DNA of 64,000 nt from NORP240 sp942492445. GTDB taxonomy: Bacteria > Pseudomonadota > Gammaproteobacteria > Pseudomonadales > Pseudohongiellaceae. Positions within the stretch are counted from its first letter, which is position 1, and every line of letters begins with the position of its first letter. Location of the stretch: positions 30,277-94,276 of the forward strand of contig CALOEW010000063.1 of NCBI GenBank assembly GCA_942492445.1, given 5' to 3'. Below, piece after piece: positions 26,958 to 35,642 of this stretch. The notes under the pieces were generated by a model. It had not been told where the DNA came from. It saw nothing but the letters and a program-made list of their open reading frames with translations, and did no database searches. The translations under genes were made by a program, and so were the position numbers.

Positions 26958-28040
26958 CTATTCGTCCTCTCCAAGGCCTAACTGCACACCTTTCAGCAAT
27001 GCAGCACCCTGAATAACCAGTTGTTCACCTGCTCTTAATCCTGAGCCGGCCACATAGTTGCCGCCTGCGGGCTCGAGGTTCAGTACCCTGGCCTCCACAC
27101 CATTTGCAGTTCGGACATAGACCACCGTTTCCTCGCCGCTGTGCACAACAGCATTGCCGGGCACCTCGACCCCGGGGCTGGAGGCCGGCAGGACCAGGCT
27201 GAGGACCTGGCCGGCCATATAATTCACCGGGGAATTGAATTCCGCCAGCACTTCCAGAGTCTGTGTGGTTTCATGTACTGCCAGCTCGCGAGAACGGACC
27301 GTCAATTGTACCGGGACCCCTGCCAGGCTCAGCACATCTCCCGGCTCTATGCCGCCCGCGTAACGCGCCGGCACCCTGGCTCGCAGCCAGGGTTGGTCGT
27401 CAGCGCCCAGGGATGCCACTACCTGATATTTCCCGGCATACTGGCCCACAGTTAGTAACCGTGTGGTCAATATTCCATGGGCTGGCGAGAGCAGTCTGAA
27501 AACACCCAGACGCTCGGTGTCATCCGCGAGCTTTTCCAGGGACGGCCTGTCAAAGCCCGCCCTGGCGAGCGCTCCCGACAGACTGACCACCTCGATTGTT
27601 ACGCGGTGCAGATCGTGTTCTGTCTCCAGCAATCGCTGCCGGGAGATAATTCCCTTTTCAAACAGCTGCGTGTCCCTCGCCACCATGAATTCGGCATGCT
27701 CCTGTTCCGCACTGGCAGTCAACCAGCGATTCTGCAGATCCAGCACCTCCTGGCTGTGCAGGTCAGCAAGCCTCTGCCCTTTACTGACTGCCTCACCGGG
27801 CATGACATACCAGCGCTCGATGGTGCCCGGATAGGCCAGCACCACTTGCGACACGGCTTCGGGGGAATTTATGACTGTGGCCGGAAAACGGCTGCCTGAC
27901 TGGCGATCGGGATCTGTCACCGGAGCAAAGACTATTCCCATCCTGGCGATGTCGTCCACGGTCAGAGGAATGATCTCCTGTGACTGAACCAGGGTGCTTG
28001 CCATAGCCAGCAGGGTAAAAGTCAACCAAGCCTTTCTCAT
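26958..28040 (-). CDS. czcB: RND efflux periplasmic adaptor (CzcB/CusB-like)
   Basis: This 360-residue membrane-fusion protein has a signal peptide, a lipoyl-like half-motif (AYPGTIERWYVMPGEAVSKG), a helical hairpin (residues about 110-170, LQNRWLTASAEQEHAEFMVA) and beta-barrel domains after residue 190. It bridges the inner-membrane pump and the TolC-like channel. It is shorter than CzcB proteins with long metal-binding termini. It overlaps czcC by four bases and lies three bases before czcA. Confidence 0.9.
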   Translation of the reverse strand: MRKAWLTFTLLAMASTLVQSQEIIPLTVDDIARMGIVFAPVTDPDRQSGSRFPATVINSPEAVSQVVLAYPGTIERWYVMPGEAVSKGQRLADLHSQEVLDLQNRWLTASAEQEHAEFMVARDTQLFEKGIISRQRLLETEHDLHRVTIEVVSLSGALARAGFDRPSLEKLADDTERLGVFRLLSPAHGILTTRLLTVGQYAGKYQVVASLGADDQPWLRARVPARYAGGIEPGDVLSLAGVPVQLTVRSRELAVHETTQTLEVLAEFNSPVNYMAGQVLSLVLPASSPGVEVPGNAVVHSGEETVVYVRTANGVEARVLNLEPAGGNYVAGSGLRAGEQLVIQGAALLKGVQLGLGEDE

Positions 28041-29323
28041 GGTAGTACTCCCATAATCTGATTGTATTCGGAATTGAGACGCTGCCGCCGAAGACGCAGT
28101 GTTTCGTAATCCATCTGCGCCTGCCGCGCCTGTTGCTGGGCGATAATTACCCGGGTCAGATCCATCTCGCCCAGTTCGAAGGCTGCCAGGGCCATTTCAT
28201 AGCGCTGTTGCGCAATCATGAGCTGCTCCTGTCCCAGTTGCGCCGACTCGCCCATGAGTGCCAGTTCCCTGTCGATCTGCCCGCGGCGCTGTTGCAACAG
28301 GCGCCGTGTTTCCATCAACTCCACTTCCGCATCCACCTGATCACCCCTTGCCAGACTGACGCTGGCCGTGGTGGTGGCACTTTTCCCGAACGGCAGGCTC
28401 AACGAAACAGCAAGACTGTCAACAAAGGGCTGGAAGCGATCGCCTCGTTCTCTTCTGACGCCGACAGTCACATTCGCTCTGCCGTCGGACTGGTGCCGTG
28501 TCAGCAATACATTGGCAGCGGCGATGGCAACCTGTGACTGCAGATAGCTCAAGGTCGGGTGACCCGGGGGAATCTCAACATCGGCAACGGCTGACTCGGA
28601 AAACCGGCTGGCCGGTTTTATACTCAACCCCGTCAGAGCCCTGTAGACCTGCTCAACCGAGACCAGATCGGTAAGCACCTGGAGTTCCTGCCGCTGTTGT
28701 TGCAGCAGCTGGGTGCGGGACTGTAGAACATCACTTTGGGATACCGACCCGGCTTGTTCCATAATCAGTGTGGTTTCCAGCAGACGCTCTGCGTCCGCGG
28801 TGGCCTGTTGCGCAATTTCCAGCATTCGTTCGGCAGCAGCCATTTCTGCCAGCACCGTTCTGACCTGCCCGGCGATCTGCAGTTCCAGGTGACCCCGCCA
28901 GGCCTCCAGCCGCGACCGATGATGATCGCCCAGCGCAGCCGTGTCGTCGCGCTCACCCGGTCGCCACAGATTGAAACTGATCCCGGATTCGAACTCCCGC
29001 AAACCAATATCATCGAGTGCGGAGTCATCGTAGTAATTCATCTGCAGGCTGGGACGACCTGAAATCCAGCTTTCACTCAGGGCGCTGAAAGCGTTCGACA
29101 TGGCCAGCAGACTTCCCCCTCTCCTGGCTGCGGGTGCGTTGGCGAGGGCGGCCTCAATAATCGCGTCCACACCCAACGACTCGCTGTTCTCAAGCAGCTG
29201 CGCACCTCCAACTGCGTCCTGAGCAGCGGCCGGGTTGCAGCCGAACTGGGACACCACGAGTATCACTGTCAACAGAAGTCGCCGAATGGAGAAAAGAACC
29301 TGGCTTGAAATTGCAATCCGCAC
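28037..29323 (-). CDS. czcC: TolC-family outer-membrane channel (CzcC-like)
   Basis: This 428-residue outer-membrane efflux protein has a signal region (LLLTVILVVSQFGCNPAAAQ) whose GC pair could be a lipobox, then two repeats of long coiled-coil hairpins, for example AEMAAAERMLEIAQQATADA and its second copy near residues 350-400 (LMIAQQRYEMALAAFELGEM). It is the first gene of the metal-efflux operon. A degenerate 55-bp palindromic element lies about 45 bp upstream, where the promoter would be expected. Confidence 0.88.
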   Translation of the reverse strand: MRIAISSQVLFSIRRLLLTVILVVSQFGCNPAAAQDAVGGAQLLENSESLGVDAIIEAALANAPAARRGGSLLAMSNAFSALSESWISGRPSLQMNYYDDSALDDIGLREFESGISFNLWRPGERDDTAALGDHHRSRLEAWRGHLELQIAGQVRTVLAEMAAAERMLEIAQQATADAERLLETTLIMEQAGSVSQSDVLQSRTQLLQQQRQELQVLTDLVSVEQVYRALTGLSIKPASRFSESAVADVEIPPGHPTLSYLQSQVAIAAANVLLTRHQSDGRANVTVGVRRERGDRFQPFVDSLAVSLSLPFGKSATTTASVSLARGDQVDAEVELMETRRLLQQRRGQIDRELALMGESAQLGQEQLMIAQQRYEMALAAFELGEMDLTRVIIAQQQARQAQMDYETLRLRRQRLNSEYNQIMGVLP

Positions 29324-29366
29324 TTGATTTCACTCCCTTTCTTCGCTGAACGGGCCGATAACCTGA

Positions 29367-29421
29367 GGACCCTCTGACTAAGTTCCACAACGCTCCGGGC
29401 GGGGACTGAATCAAGGGTTCC
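29367..29421. mobile_element. Degenerate copy of the palindromic MITE-like element
   Basis: It begins GGACCCTCTGACTAAGTTCC and ends GACTGAATCAAGGGTTCC, an imperfect version of the family ends and inner stem. The flanks are CTGA and TTAA, so no target duplication is left. It lies upstream of the czcC-like gene and may affect its expression. Confidence 0.55.
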
Positions 29422-29781
29422 TTAATTCTGACAGAATTGTGTACTCACATCCTTAGGGGAACCTTAAAATACAGGCAAGAATCGTCCCTCATTTGAGGTT
29501 GATCAAACTTGGCTGCAGAATGCTGATCGTTCCGAATCCACACAGTTTGAAACAATACTCGTCGCAAACGATTTTTCGCACCGCGTTCGCTGTTGAGTCA
29601 CTGCTGCTATAAACTTCCGGTACCGCCAGCCGTGGCTCATTCACGGACTGGACTGTTGTCTCCGCTGCCCGCAGAACCGATGAAGCTGAGAAAAATCAGG
29701 TTTTGCCCGCGCCGATTGAATCGGCCGCCCGGAATCAGCTATGCTCCCATTCACACTCGAAAACTGTACAGGAAAATAAGA
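29422..29781. other. Intergenic region upstream of the acyl-CoA ligase
   Basis: About 360 bp between the divergent efflux and acyl-CoA ligase genes. The ligase frame stays open back to 29593, but that part has no ligase-like sequence. I see no clear promoter or structured RNA. Confidence 0.35.
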
Positions 29782-31416
29782 ATGACAATGCAGAACACCC
29801 CACTCCTCATGTCCAGAATCCTGGGTCGAGGTGCGATGCTGGATCCTGAAGTCGAAGTCGTGACCATGGTCAAGGACGGCGCTCACCGGCAGTCACTCCA
29901 GCAGACCTGGGAGCGGGCAAATCAACTTGCCGGCGCACTGCTGGAAGCAGGTGTCCAGGTGGGAGATCGCATCGGCAGTTTTATGTGGAATAACTACAGA
30001 CACCTGGAACTCTATCAGGCGGTTCCTTCCATGGGGGCCGTTCTGCACACGCTGAACATCCGCCTGTCAACTGCCGATCTCGAGTACATTATCAATCACG
30101 CGGCGGACAAGATCATTTTTATTGACGAAGATCTGCTGCCGTTACTGGAACCGTTGAAGGGAAAGATCCCCAGTGTGGAAATGATAGTGGTCTGCCGGTA
30201 CGGCGACGGAGGCGAGAGCAGTTTTGAAAACCAGGTCGACTACGAGGAGTTTATCAGTGGCAGGGCTACCTCATTCTCCTGGCCGGAAATCGACGAAACG
30301 TCCCCCATGGGGCTTTGCTACACAAGTGGCACCACCGGCAAGCCCAAGGGAGTGATGTACACTAATCGTTCCACTTATCTGCATACACTCGGAGAATCAC
30401 TGACCGATTCCGTCAGCCTGTCGGCACTGGATTCCGTTTGCAGCATAGTACCCATGTTTCACGCCATGGGCTGGGGCCTGCCATTCTGTGCGTCAATGCT
30501 CGGCTGTAAACAGGTGATGCCTCATCGATTCATGTTTCCTGATGCATTTCTCAGGCTGATACATGATGAGGAGGTAACGATTTCGGCCGGAGTGCCCACC
30601 ATCTGGCAGGGAGTCAAAGCAGCCCTTGAAGCCAACCCGGGCAAATACGACCTGTCGAAACTGACCCGTCTCACCTGTGGCGGTTCCGCACCACCAGTTT
30701 CACTGATGCGTTGGTACTGGGACAAGTACCGGATAGAGATGATACAGGGTTGGGGCATGACCGAAACCAATCCGCTGGGCACGCTGTCCAGAAAGATCGC
30801 CAAACGCTCCCATTTAACACTGTCCGAAGATGAGCAGTTTGAAAACATCGCCAAGGCCGGGCTGCCGATACCGGGTCTGGATGTGGAGATCTTCGATGAC
30901 GAATGGAATCCGGTACCACACGATGGCGAGTCAGTCGGCGAATTGTGTATCCGGGGACCATGGATAGCATCCTCCTATTACAACGACCCGCAACCGGACA
31001 AGTTTCACGATGGCTGGCTGGTTACTGGAGACGTGGCCAAAATTGACCCTGGTCACTACGTGATAATCTCGGACCGATCGAAGGATATGATCAAATCAGG
31101 TGGTGAATGGATATCATCTGTGGACCTGGAAAACCACATTGTCGCCATGAAAGGAGTAGCCCAGGCCGCGGTGGTGGCTCAACCCCATCCGAAATGGGAT
31201 GAACGTCCCGTTGCCCTGTTGATCGTTGAAAGCGGTGTTCAAGTCACGAAAAATGAAATCCTGGACCACTGCAACAATGTGTTTGCCAGTTGGCAATTGC
31301 CTGATGACGTACTTATTGTGGACAGCATTCCACTCACCTCAACCGGCAAGATAGACAAGAAGCTTATCCGTTCCAATCTGGAACAAGAGGGTTACAAGCT
31401 GCCGGACTTGCGTTGA
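29782..31416 (+). CDS. Medium/long-chain acyl-CoA ligase (AMP-binding)
   Basis: This 544-residue ANL-superfamily enzyme activates a carboxylic acid with ATP and CoA. The P-loop-like motif CYTSGTTGKPKGVMYTN lies near residue 180, GWGMTETNPLG forms the adenylate pocket, GWLVTGDVAKID holds the hinge Asp, and SKDMIKSGGEWIS precedes the C-terminal lysine in STGKIDKK. It most resembles the AlkK/methylmercaptopropionate-CoA ligase group. I chose ATG 29782 (ACAGGA 11 bp upstream). The neighbouring thiolase suggests fatty-acid or related carbon use. Confidence 0.9.
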   Translation: MTMQNTPLLMSRILGRGAMLDPEVEVVTMVKDGAHRQSLQQTWERANQLAGALLEAGVQVGDRIGSFMWNNYRHLELYQAVPSMGAVLHTLNIRLSTADLEYIINHAADKIIFIDEDLLPLLEPLKGKIPSVEMIVVCRYGDGGESSFENQVDYEEFISGRATSFSWPEIDETSPMGLCYTSGTTGKPKGVMYTNRSTYLHTLGESLTDSVSLSALDSVCSIVPMFHAMGWGLPFCASMLGCKQVMPHRFMFPDAFLRLIHDEEVTISAGVPTIWQGVKAALEANPGKYDLSKLTRLTCGGSAPPVSLMRWYWDKYRIEMIQGWGMTETNPLGTLSRKIAKRSHLTLSEDEQFENIAKAGLPIPGLDVEIFDDEWNPVPHDGESVGELCIRGPWIASSYYNDPQPDKFHDGWLVTGDVAKIDPGHYVIISDRSKDMIKSGGEWISSVDLENHIVAMKGVAQAAVVAQPHPKWDERPVALLIVESGVQVTKNEILDHCNNVFASWQLPDDVLIVDSIPLTSTGKIDKKLIRSNLEQEGYKLPDLR

Positions 31417-31664
31417 CGGAACCCTGAGTTTTCCCCGCCCGCTCATTGCTGTCCCACAGCAACATGTGCAGAGAATATTCAGTGCCCTGAATCCGGGTAC
31501 TGCCAGGTTTTGTGATCGCTGTCAGACAGGAACGTGAGTTTGTCACGCGGCAGGCATCGGGGCCGTGACACCCGACAGAGATTCAGGGAACCCCGGATTC
31601 AGCAATTCAGAAGAATCTGCTCTTTGGATGAACGTATCCTGTGGCCAGGGCGCGGCAGCCCGTC

Positions 31665-32852
31665 TCAGGTCAGCGGTGAATCCATCCTCTCAATCAACAT
31701 GGCATTCGCGGTACCGCCCCCTTCACAAATTGCCACCAGGCCAAAACGGGACTGACGCCTTTCAAGTTCATGAATCAGCGTGGTCATTAGCTTGGCACCG
31801 GTCCCTCCCAGAGGATGGCCCAGGGCCTGGGCGCCGCCGTTGACATTCAGCCTGTCACTGTCGGCCCCCAGCGCCCTGACCCATGCCAGGGGTACAGAGC
31901 CGAAAGCCTCATTCACTTCGAACAAGTCGATTTCATCGATGCCCATATCGGCTTTTTCCAGTAACCTTCGCGTAGCGGGAATCGGGCCCTCAAGCATCAT
32001 TACCGGATCAGAACCAAGCACCGCCAGGGTATGAATCCGGGCCCTCACCTTAAGTCCGAGTCTCCTGACCACTTCGCCGCCGGCCACCATCACCGCCGCC
32101 GCGCCATCACTGATCTGACTCGCGGAACCCGCTGTAATCACGCCTCCTTCGCGCAATGGTTTGAGCCCCCGCAAGGCTTCAAGAGAAGCATCGAAACGAA
32201 TTCCCTCATCAATCCTGTGCACATCTGTTGTGCCATCCTCAAGAACCAGATCGACAGGAACTATCTCTCGTTCGAAGTAGCCGTTTGCTGTGGCGATAGC
32301 GGCTTTAACATGACTCTGGCAGGCAAATTCATCCAGCTCCTGCCGGGTGATACCGTACTTGCTCGCCAGCAACTCCGCGCCATCAAACTGACTGAACTGG
32401 ATTCCCGGGTATTGCTTCTCCAGCCGCTCCCCCATGGGAACACCCCGGCCATGTGCAAGGCCATCCTTGACATTGGACCCTATCTCAACGGTGCTCATTG
32501 CCTCGACACCGCCGCAGATGACCAGATCCTGAGTGCCGGACAGGACTGCCTGAACACCGAACTGAATTGCCTGCAAGGAACTCCCGCACTGCCGATCAAC
32601 TGTTACACCAGGCACCTTCAGGGGCAGACGGGATGCCATGGCCACATTGCGCCCGCAGTTGTTGGCCTGGGCTCCTATCTGGGAAACCACGCCCCAGATC
32701 ACATCGTCCACCTGATCTTCAGGCGCGCCGGTCCGGTCCAGCAATGCATCCACCACAATGGCGCCCAGATCGATTGGATGGATCCTGCTGAGACGCCCAT
32801 TCTTCCTGCCGGTGGCAGTTCGAACAGCCCCGACAATGTAGGCTTCGTTCAT
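31665..32852 (-). CDS. Thiolase (acetyl-CoA C-acyltransferase)
   Basis: This 395-residue thiolase cleaves or condenses 3-ketoacyl-CoA. It begins MNEAYIVGAVRTATGRKNG. The nucleophile Cys lies in VDRQCGSSLQAI (about residue 88), the catalytic His in NGGAQALGHPLGGTGAKL and the second Cys in AICEGGGTANAM. ATG 32852 is chosen over one four codons earlier because thiolases begin close to the AYIVGAVRT strand. It converges with the acyl-CoA ligase gene, so the two are not one operon. Confidence 0.93.
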   Translation of the reverse strand: MNEAYIVGAVRTATGRKNGRLSRIHPIDLGAIVVDALLDRTGAPEDQVDDVIWGVVSQIGAQANNCGRNVAMASRLPLKVPGVTVDRQCGSSLQAIQFGVQAVLSGTQDLVICGGVEAMSTVEIGSNVKDGLAHGRGVPMGERLEKQYPGIQFSQFDGAELLASKYGITRQELDEFACQSHVKAAIATANGYFEREIVPVDLVLEDGTTDVHRIDEGIRFDASLEALRGLKPLREGGVITAGSASQISDGAAAVMVAGGEVVRRLGLKVRARIHTLAVLGSDPVMMLEGPIPATRRLLEKADMGIDEIDLFEVNEAFGSVPLAWVRALGADSDRLNVNGGAQALGHPLGGTGAKLMTTLIHELERRQSRFGLVAICEGGGTANAMLIERMDSPLT

Positions 32853-32973
32853 GGTTTTCTCCAACGGGATGACAGCATTCTATCGATACGGCAGAATGCT
32901 CTGCACCGCCACCGATGACCGCATCCCTGTCTGCAGGCCGGAGCGTTGCGGGAACTTGTTCAAGCTCCCTGGA

Positions 32974-33456
32974 TCAAGGCTCCCGTGCCTTTTCGCCGGC
33001 GTGGTAGACAGTATACACATAGACCGGGATGTTCAGTTCGCCCAGCTGCGACTCGATCAGAGGCTTCACCTCGGACCATTCGAGACCACCCACTCCGGTT
33101 GCCAGGCGTGGCAACGCCAATGAAGTCAGTTGTTCGTCCTGGACGATTTTCTTCAGCTGCCTGAGAGCCTGATTGACATTGGCCGTGGTGGCTTTGCCCG
33201 GCCTGCTGCCGTCAACCCCCCCGGTCTGAGTGATCAGGTTTATAATCCGCACGTTGTCGACCCCACCCCACATCCAGGCATCACCCGGCGCCGGTCGCTG
33301 CTGATGACACCAGTGGTGATAGTCCTTGTGCATGGCCGGATAGCGCTCATGAAGCGACAGCGCCAGCCCCTGGTTCATTGGATCGTTGAATGCCACGCCG
33401 TGAGCAATGGCTTGAGCGCCGGTTAACAGGATATCGCCTTCCACTTCATGAATCAT
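32974..33456 (-). CDS. Macrodomain protein, TARG1-like
   Basis: This 160-residue stand-alone macrodomain binds ADP-ribose and may remove it from proteins or nucleic acids. It begins MIHEVEGDILLTGAQAIAHG. The phosphate loops are FNDPMNQGLAL and LPRLATGVGGLEW, the latter typical of the TARG1/ALC1 branch that also includes the DarG antitoxin domain. ATG 33456 fits the fold; the frame extends 28 codons upstream. No DarT-like toxin lies next to it. Confidence 0.82.
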   Translation of the reverse strand: MIHEVEGDILLTGAQAIAHGVAFNDPMNQGLALSLHERYPAMHKDYHHWCHQQRPAPGDAWMWGGVDNVRIINLITQTGGVDGSRPGKATTANVNQALRQLKKIVQDEQLTSLALPRLATGVGGLEWSEVKPLIESQLGELNIPVYVYTVYHAGEKAREP

Positions 33457-33670
33457 TGACTCGTCTCCCAGACTTTTTGGTCGAAATTCCCGCCACAGCC
33501 GGTGGCTGTGCGCCAGCGGGTGCGTAATGATACAAAACATGGTGTCAGCAATGCCATCCCGATAGTCACCTGCCGGCCGGGCAGGAAACAGCGGATAGCG
33601 GACCGGAGCCGGCCAGGGGCCATTGTAGTCAAGTCATTCATGTGCGGTTAAGCCGGATCGCTTATGCTAA

Positions 33671-33682
33671 GGAACCTCTGAA
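33671..33682 (+). repeat. Half copy of the palindromic MITE end
   Basis: GGAACCTCTGAA directly after CTAA (33667-33670). This matches one terminal arm of the 52-bp element and its usual YTAR flank; the second arm is missing. It lies about 105 bp upstream of the lipoprotein gene. Confidence 0.45.
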
Positions 33683-33786
33683 CGATTCTCAGCGTAAATT
33701 GCTCAGTGACTCCCGAGAGTAGAGTAAACTTTCCGCCGCTTCGTGCGTTTACCAGTTAACCCGTTGTGTGATTACGGAGAACCCTG

Positions 33787-34149
33787 ATGAGTAAACTGAT
33801 CCTGTCATTAACCGTGTTTCTGCTGACCGCTGGATGTCGGGCGACCGACGACCGCCCTATCGTGGACATGCGTGGAGTCAACGAGGCTCAGTATTTCACC
33901 GACCTGACGCAGTGCCAGCTCTATGCCGACGACGTTGCAGCGGGCCGACAGGTAGCGCGAGGCGCAGTCGGTGGAGCGGTTGTGGGCGGTGCAGTCGGTG
34001 CCGCGGTGGGAAACAGCGATACCGCACAGCGTGCTGCGGGAGCCGGCGCCATCGTCGGTGCTTCGCGCGGTGCTGCGGGTGCCATGTCGGAACGTCAACG
34101 GGTAATTCGCAATTGCCTGAGGGGACGTGGTTACCGGGTCCTGAACTAG
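33787..34149 (+). CDS. Glycine-zipper lipoprotein
   Basis: This 120-residue envelope protein has a type II signal peptide ending in the lipobox LTAGC (Cys 17). Its central part (about 58-100) is a Gly/Ala zipper, GAVGGAVVGGAVGAAVG and AGAGAIVGASRGAAGAM, likely to insert or pack in membranes. The C-terminus (RNCLRGRGYRVLN) has the conserved short tail seen in similar lipoproteins. GGAG lies ten bases before the ATG. The final TAG belongs to the CTAG target repeat of the adjoining mobile palindrome. Confidence 0.8.
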   Translation: MSKLILSLTVFLLTAGCRATDDRPIVDMRGVNEAQYFTDLTQCQLYADDVAAGRQVARGAVGGAVVGGAVGAAVGNSDTAQRAAGAGAIVGASRGAAGAMSERQRVIRNCLRGRGYRVLN

Positions 34150-34201
34150 GGAACCTCTGATAAAGTCCCGCAGAGCATTGTGGGACTTAATCAGAGGTTC
34201 C
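34150..34201. mobile_element. 52-bp palindromic MITE-like element, full copy
   Basis: Begins GGAACCTCTGATAAAGTCCC and ends GGGACTTAATCAGAGGTTCC, with an inner stem and loop GCAGAGCATTGTG. It is flanked by CTAG on both sides (34146-34149 and 34202-34205), a probable target duplication. Length and sequence match the copy at 23520-23571. The left CTAG supplies the stop codon of the lipoprotein gene, and the hairpin could act as its terminator. Confidence 0.8.
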
Positions 34202-34205
34202 CTAG

Positions 34206-34521
34206 GCCCGTTCTCTCCTCTCAATTGAAGCACTTCACAGCTTGAAATCCGCCAATGTCAGAGAGCACACGTCGGGTAACTGCCTGTCAAACTCGCGGCA
34301 AGTACTCGTCAACTGACTGACACCTCTCCTTGCACAGCCACGCGTTTAGACTCTTCTTGTAGGACCCAGGCGTACACCCACGAAATTAAGTGGAAAATAC
34401 GCCAATTTTCCTAAGGAAAGTGTGAACTGGTCCGATGTTTTGATCAGTGATCCGCACTTAAATAGCGGTTACGAGAACCCTTAGGCACCGCGGGTGTACG
34501 TGGCCTCGCATGGTGGGTTGA
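34206..34521. other. Upstream region of the FabH-like gene with an inverted repeat
   Basis: 316 bp without a gene. GGAAAAT and ATTTTCC (34392-34398 and 34405-34411) form a perfect 7-bp inverted repeat around a six-base centre, about 110 bp before the FabH-like start. It is operator-like; nothing shows which protein binds. Confidence 0.35.
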
Positions 34522-35512
34522 ATGCAAACTGCGCAAATCTATTCGGTAGGCTCCGAACTGGCCAAGTCGGCAGTTCTTACCCGCGATATCCTGGACGAGG
34601 CCCGTTTCGAGGATTGTACCCTGGTCGAAAAAAGACTGGGAATCGCCGAGGTGCGCCAGGCACCGGAGTCTTCCAGGCCTTCCGAATTCGCCATACCTGC
34701 AGCGCGAAAGGCCCTGCAGGCCAGTACCCTGAACCCCTCCGAAATCGATGCGGTGATCTATTGCGGCATCGAGAGGGATTGTTCCGAACCTGCGACTGCC
34801 CACATCATCGCTTCAGCATTGGGCCTGCGACCGACTATCTGTTTCGACGTCGCCAACGCCTGCCACGGATTTATCAGTGGCATTCATGTCGCCAATGCCA
34901 TGATCAGGAGCGGTGACATCCGGCACGGTGGTGGTCACAGCAGAACTTTCAAGCAAAGTGACACGACGGGTTGTAAACCTGTTCCGTACCCACAAACTTG
35001 GCCCGGGGGATATCAGAACCCACGTTGGTGCTTTTACCGTAGGGGACGCCGGTGGCGCCATGGTATTGGGGCCGGGTGATGAAGGCAAAGGTATTCGCCA
35101 GATCAAATCCGGCGCGGTAAGCGATCACCATCAGCTCTGTTCCTACCGAATCGACCGGGGAAAACTTTCCTTTGTGATGGATATGGGGCGGATCAGCGCC
35201 GTCACCCTCAAACTGGCCAGGGAACTCATCGACCCTGCCTACCAGGCGCTGGGATGGACGCCCGATGACGTGGATCTGTTCATTCCCCACCAGGTAGGTG
35301 CCCGGCCGTTCCAGAAATCCCTGGAAATTGTGGGCGTCAGCGCAGACCGGTCCATTGCCACCTACCCGAAACTCGGGAACCTGGCATCGGCGACGATCCC
35401 GGTTTGTTATGACCTGATGCAACAGCAGGGAAGACTGAAAACCGGCACTAACATGCTGATCGGGTCCTCCGGCAGCGGAATCGCGGCCACGTTCATGGGC
35501 GTGTCCCTGTAA
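34522..35512 (+). CDS. FabH-like 3-oxoacyl-ACP synthase III family protein (frameshifted)
   Basis: A thiolase-fold ketoacyl synthase III split across two frames. The first (from ATG 34522) holds VEKRLGIAEVRQ and the nucleophile Cys in FDVANACHGFISG. Near 34918-34930 (ATCCGGC, where ATCGGC would restore the frame) it passes to the second, GTVVVTAELSSKVTRR, which holds the catalytic His (IPHQVGARPF) and Asn (LGNLASATIP). The full Cys-His-Asn triad is thus present. The span, 991 nt, is a multiple of three plus one. The altered PHQVG and NACHG motifs differ from housekeeping FabH, suggesting a specialised condensing enzyme. It lies directly upstream of the membrane Fis-type regulator. Confidence 0.78.
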
Positions 35513-35526
35513 TCCTTCCACGCATA

Positions 35527-35541
35527 CCTACAAGTTGTAGG
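35527..35541. promoter_or_regulatory. Perfect 15-bp palindrome, operator-like
   Basis: CCTACAAGTTGTAGG is a perfect inverted repeat (7 + 1 + 7) between the FabH-like stop and the membrane-regulator start about 100 bp downstream. No T-tract follows, so a terminator is unlikely. It is a candidate autoregulatory site for the Fis-type protein. Confidence 0.4.
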
Positions 35542-35642
35542 AGCCCGCCTGACAATCACAAAATATGCTTGGAGTTTTGTCATAATTCCGCATAGAATCG
35601 GGTCCCACGAATAAAAAGATAGTCAGAAATCTAGTCATTGCC

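Noticed and set aside
31583..31600. TCAGGGAACCCCGGATTCAG as another MITE end
   Set aside because: Only the first six bases match the family end; no second arm.
3444..35512. Programmed +1 frameshifting in the split genes
   Set aside because: The slip sites share no common slippery motif or stop-codon context, and these genes are not known to use recoding.
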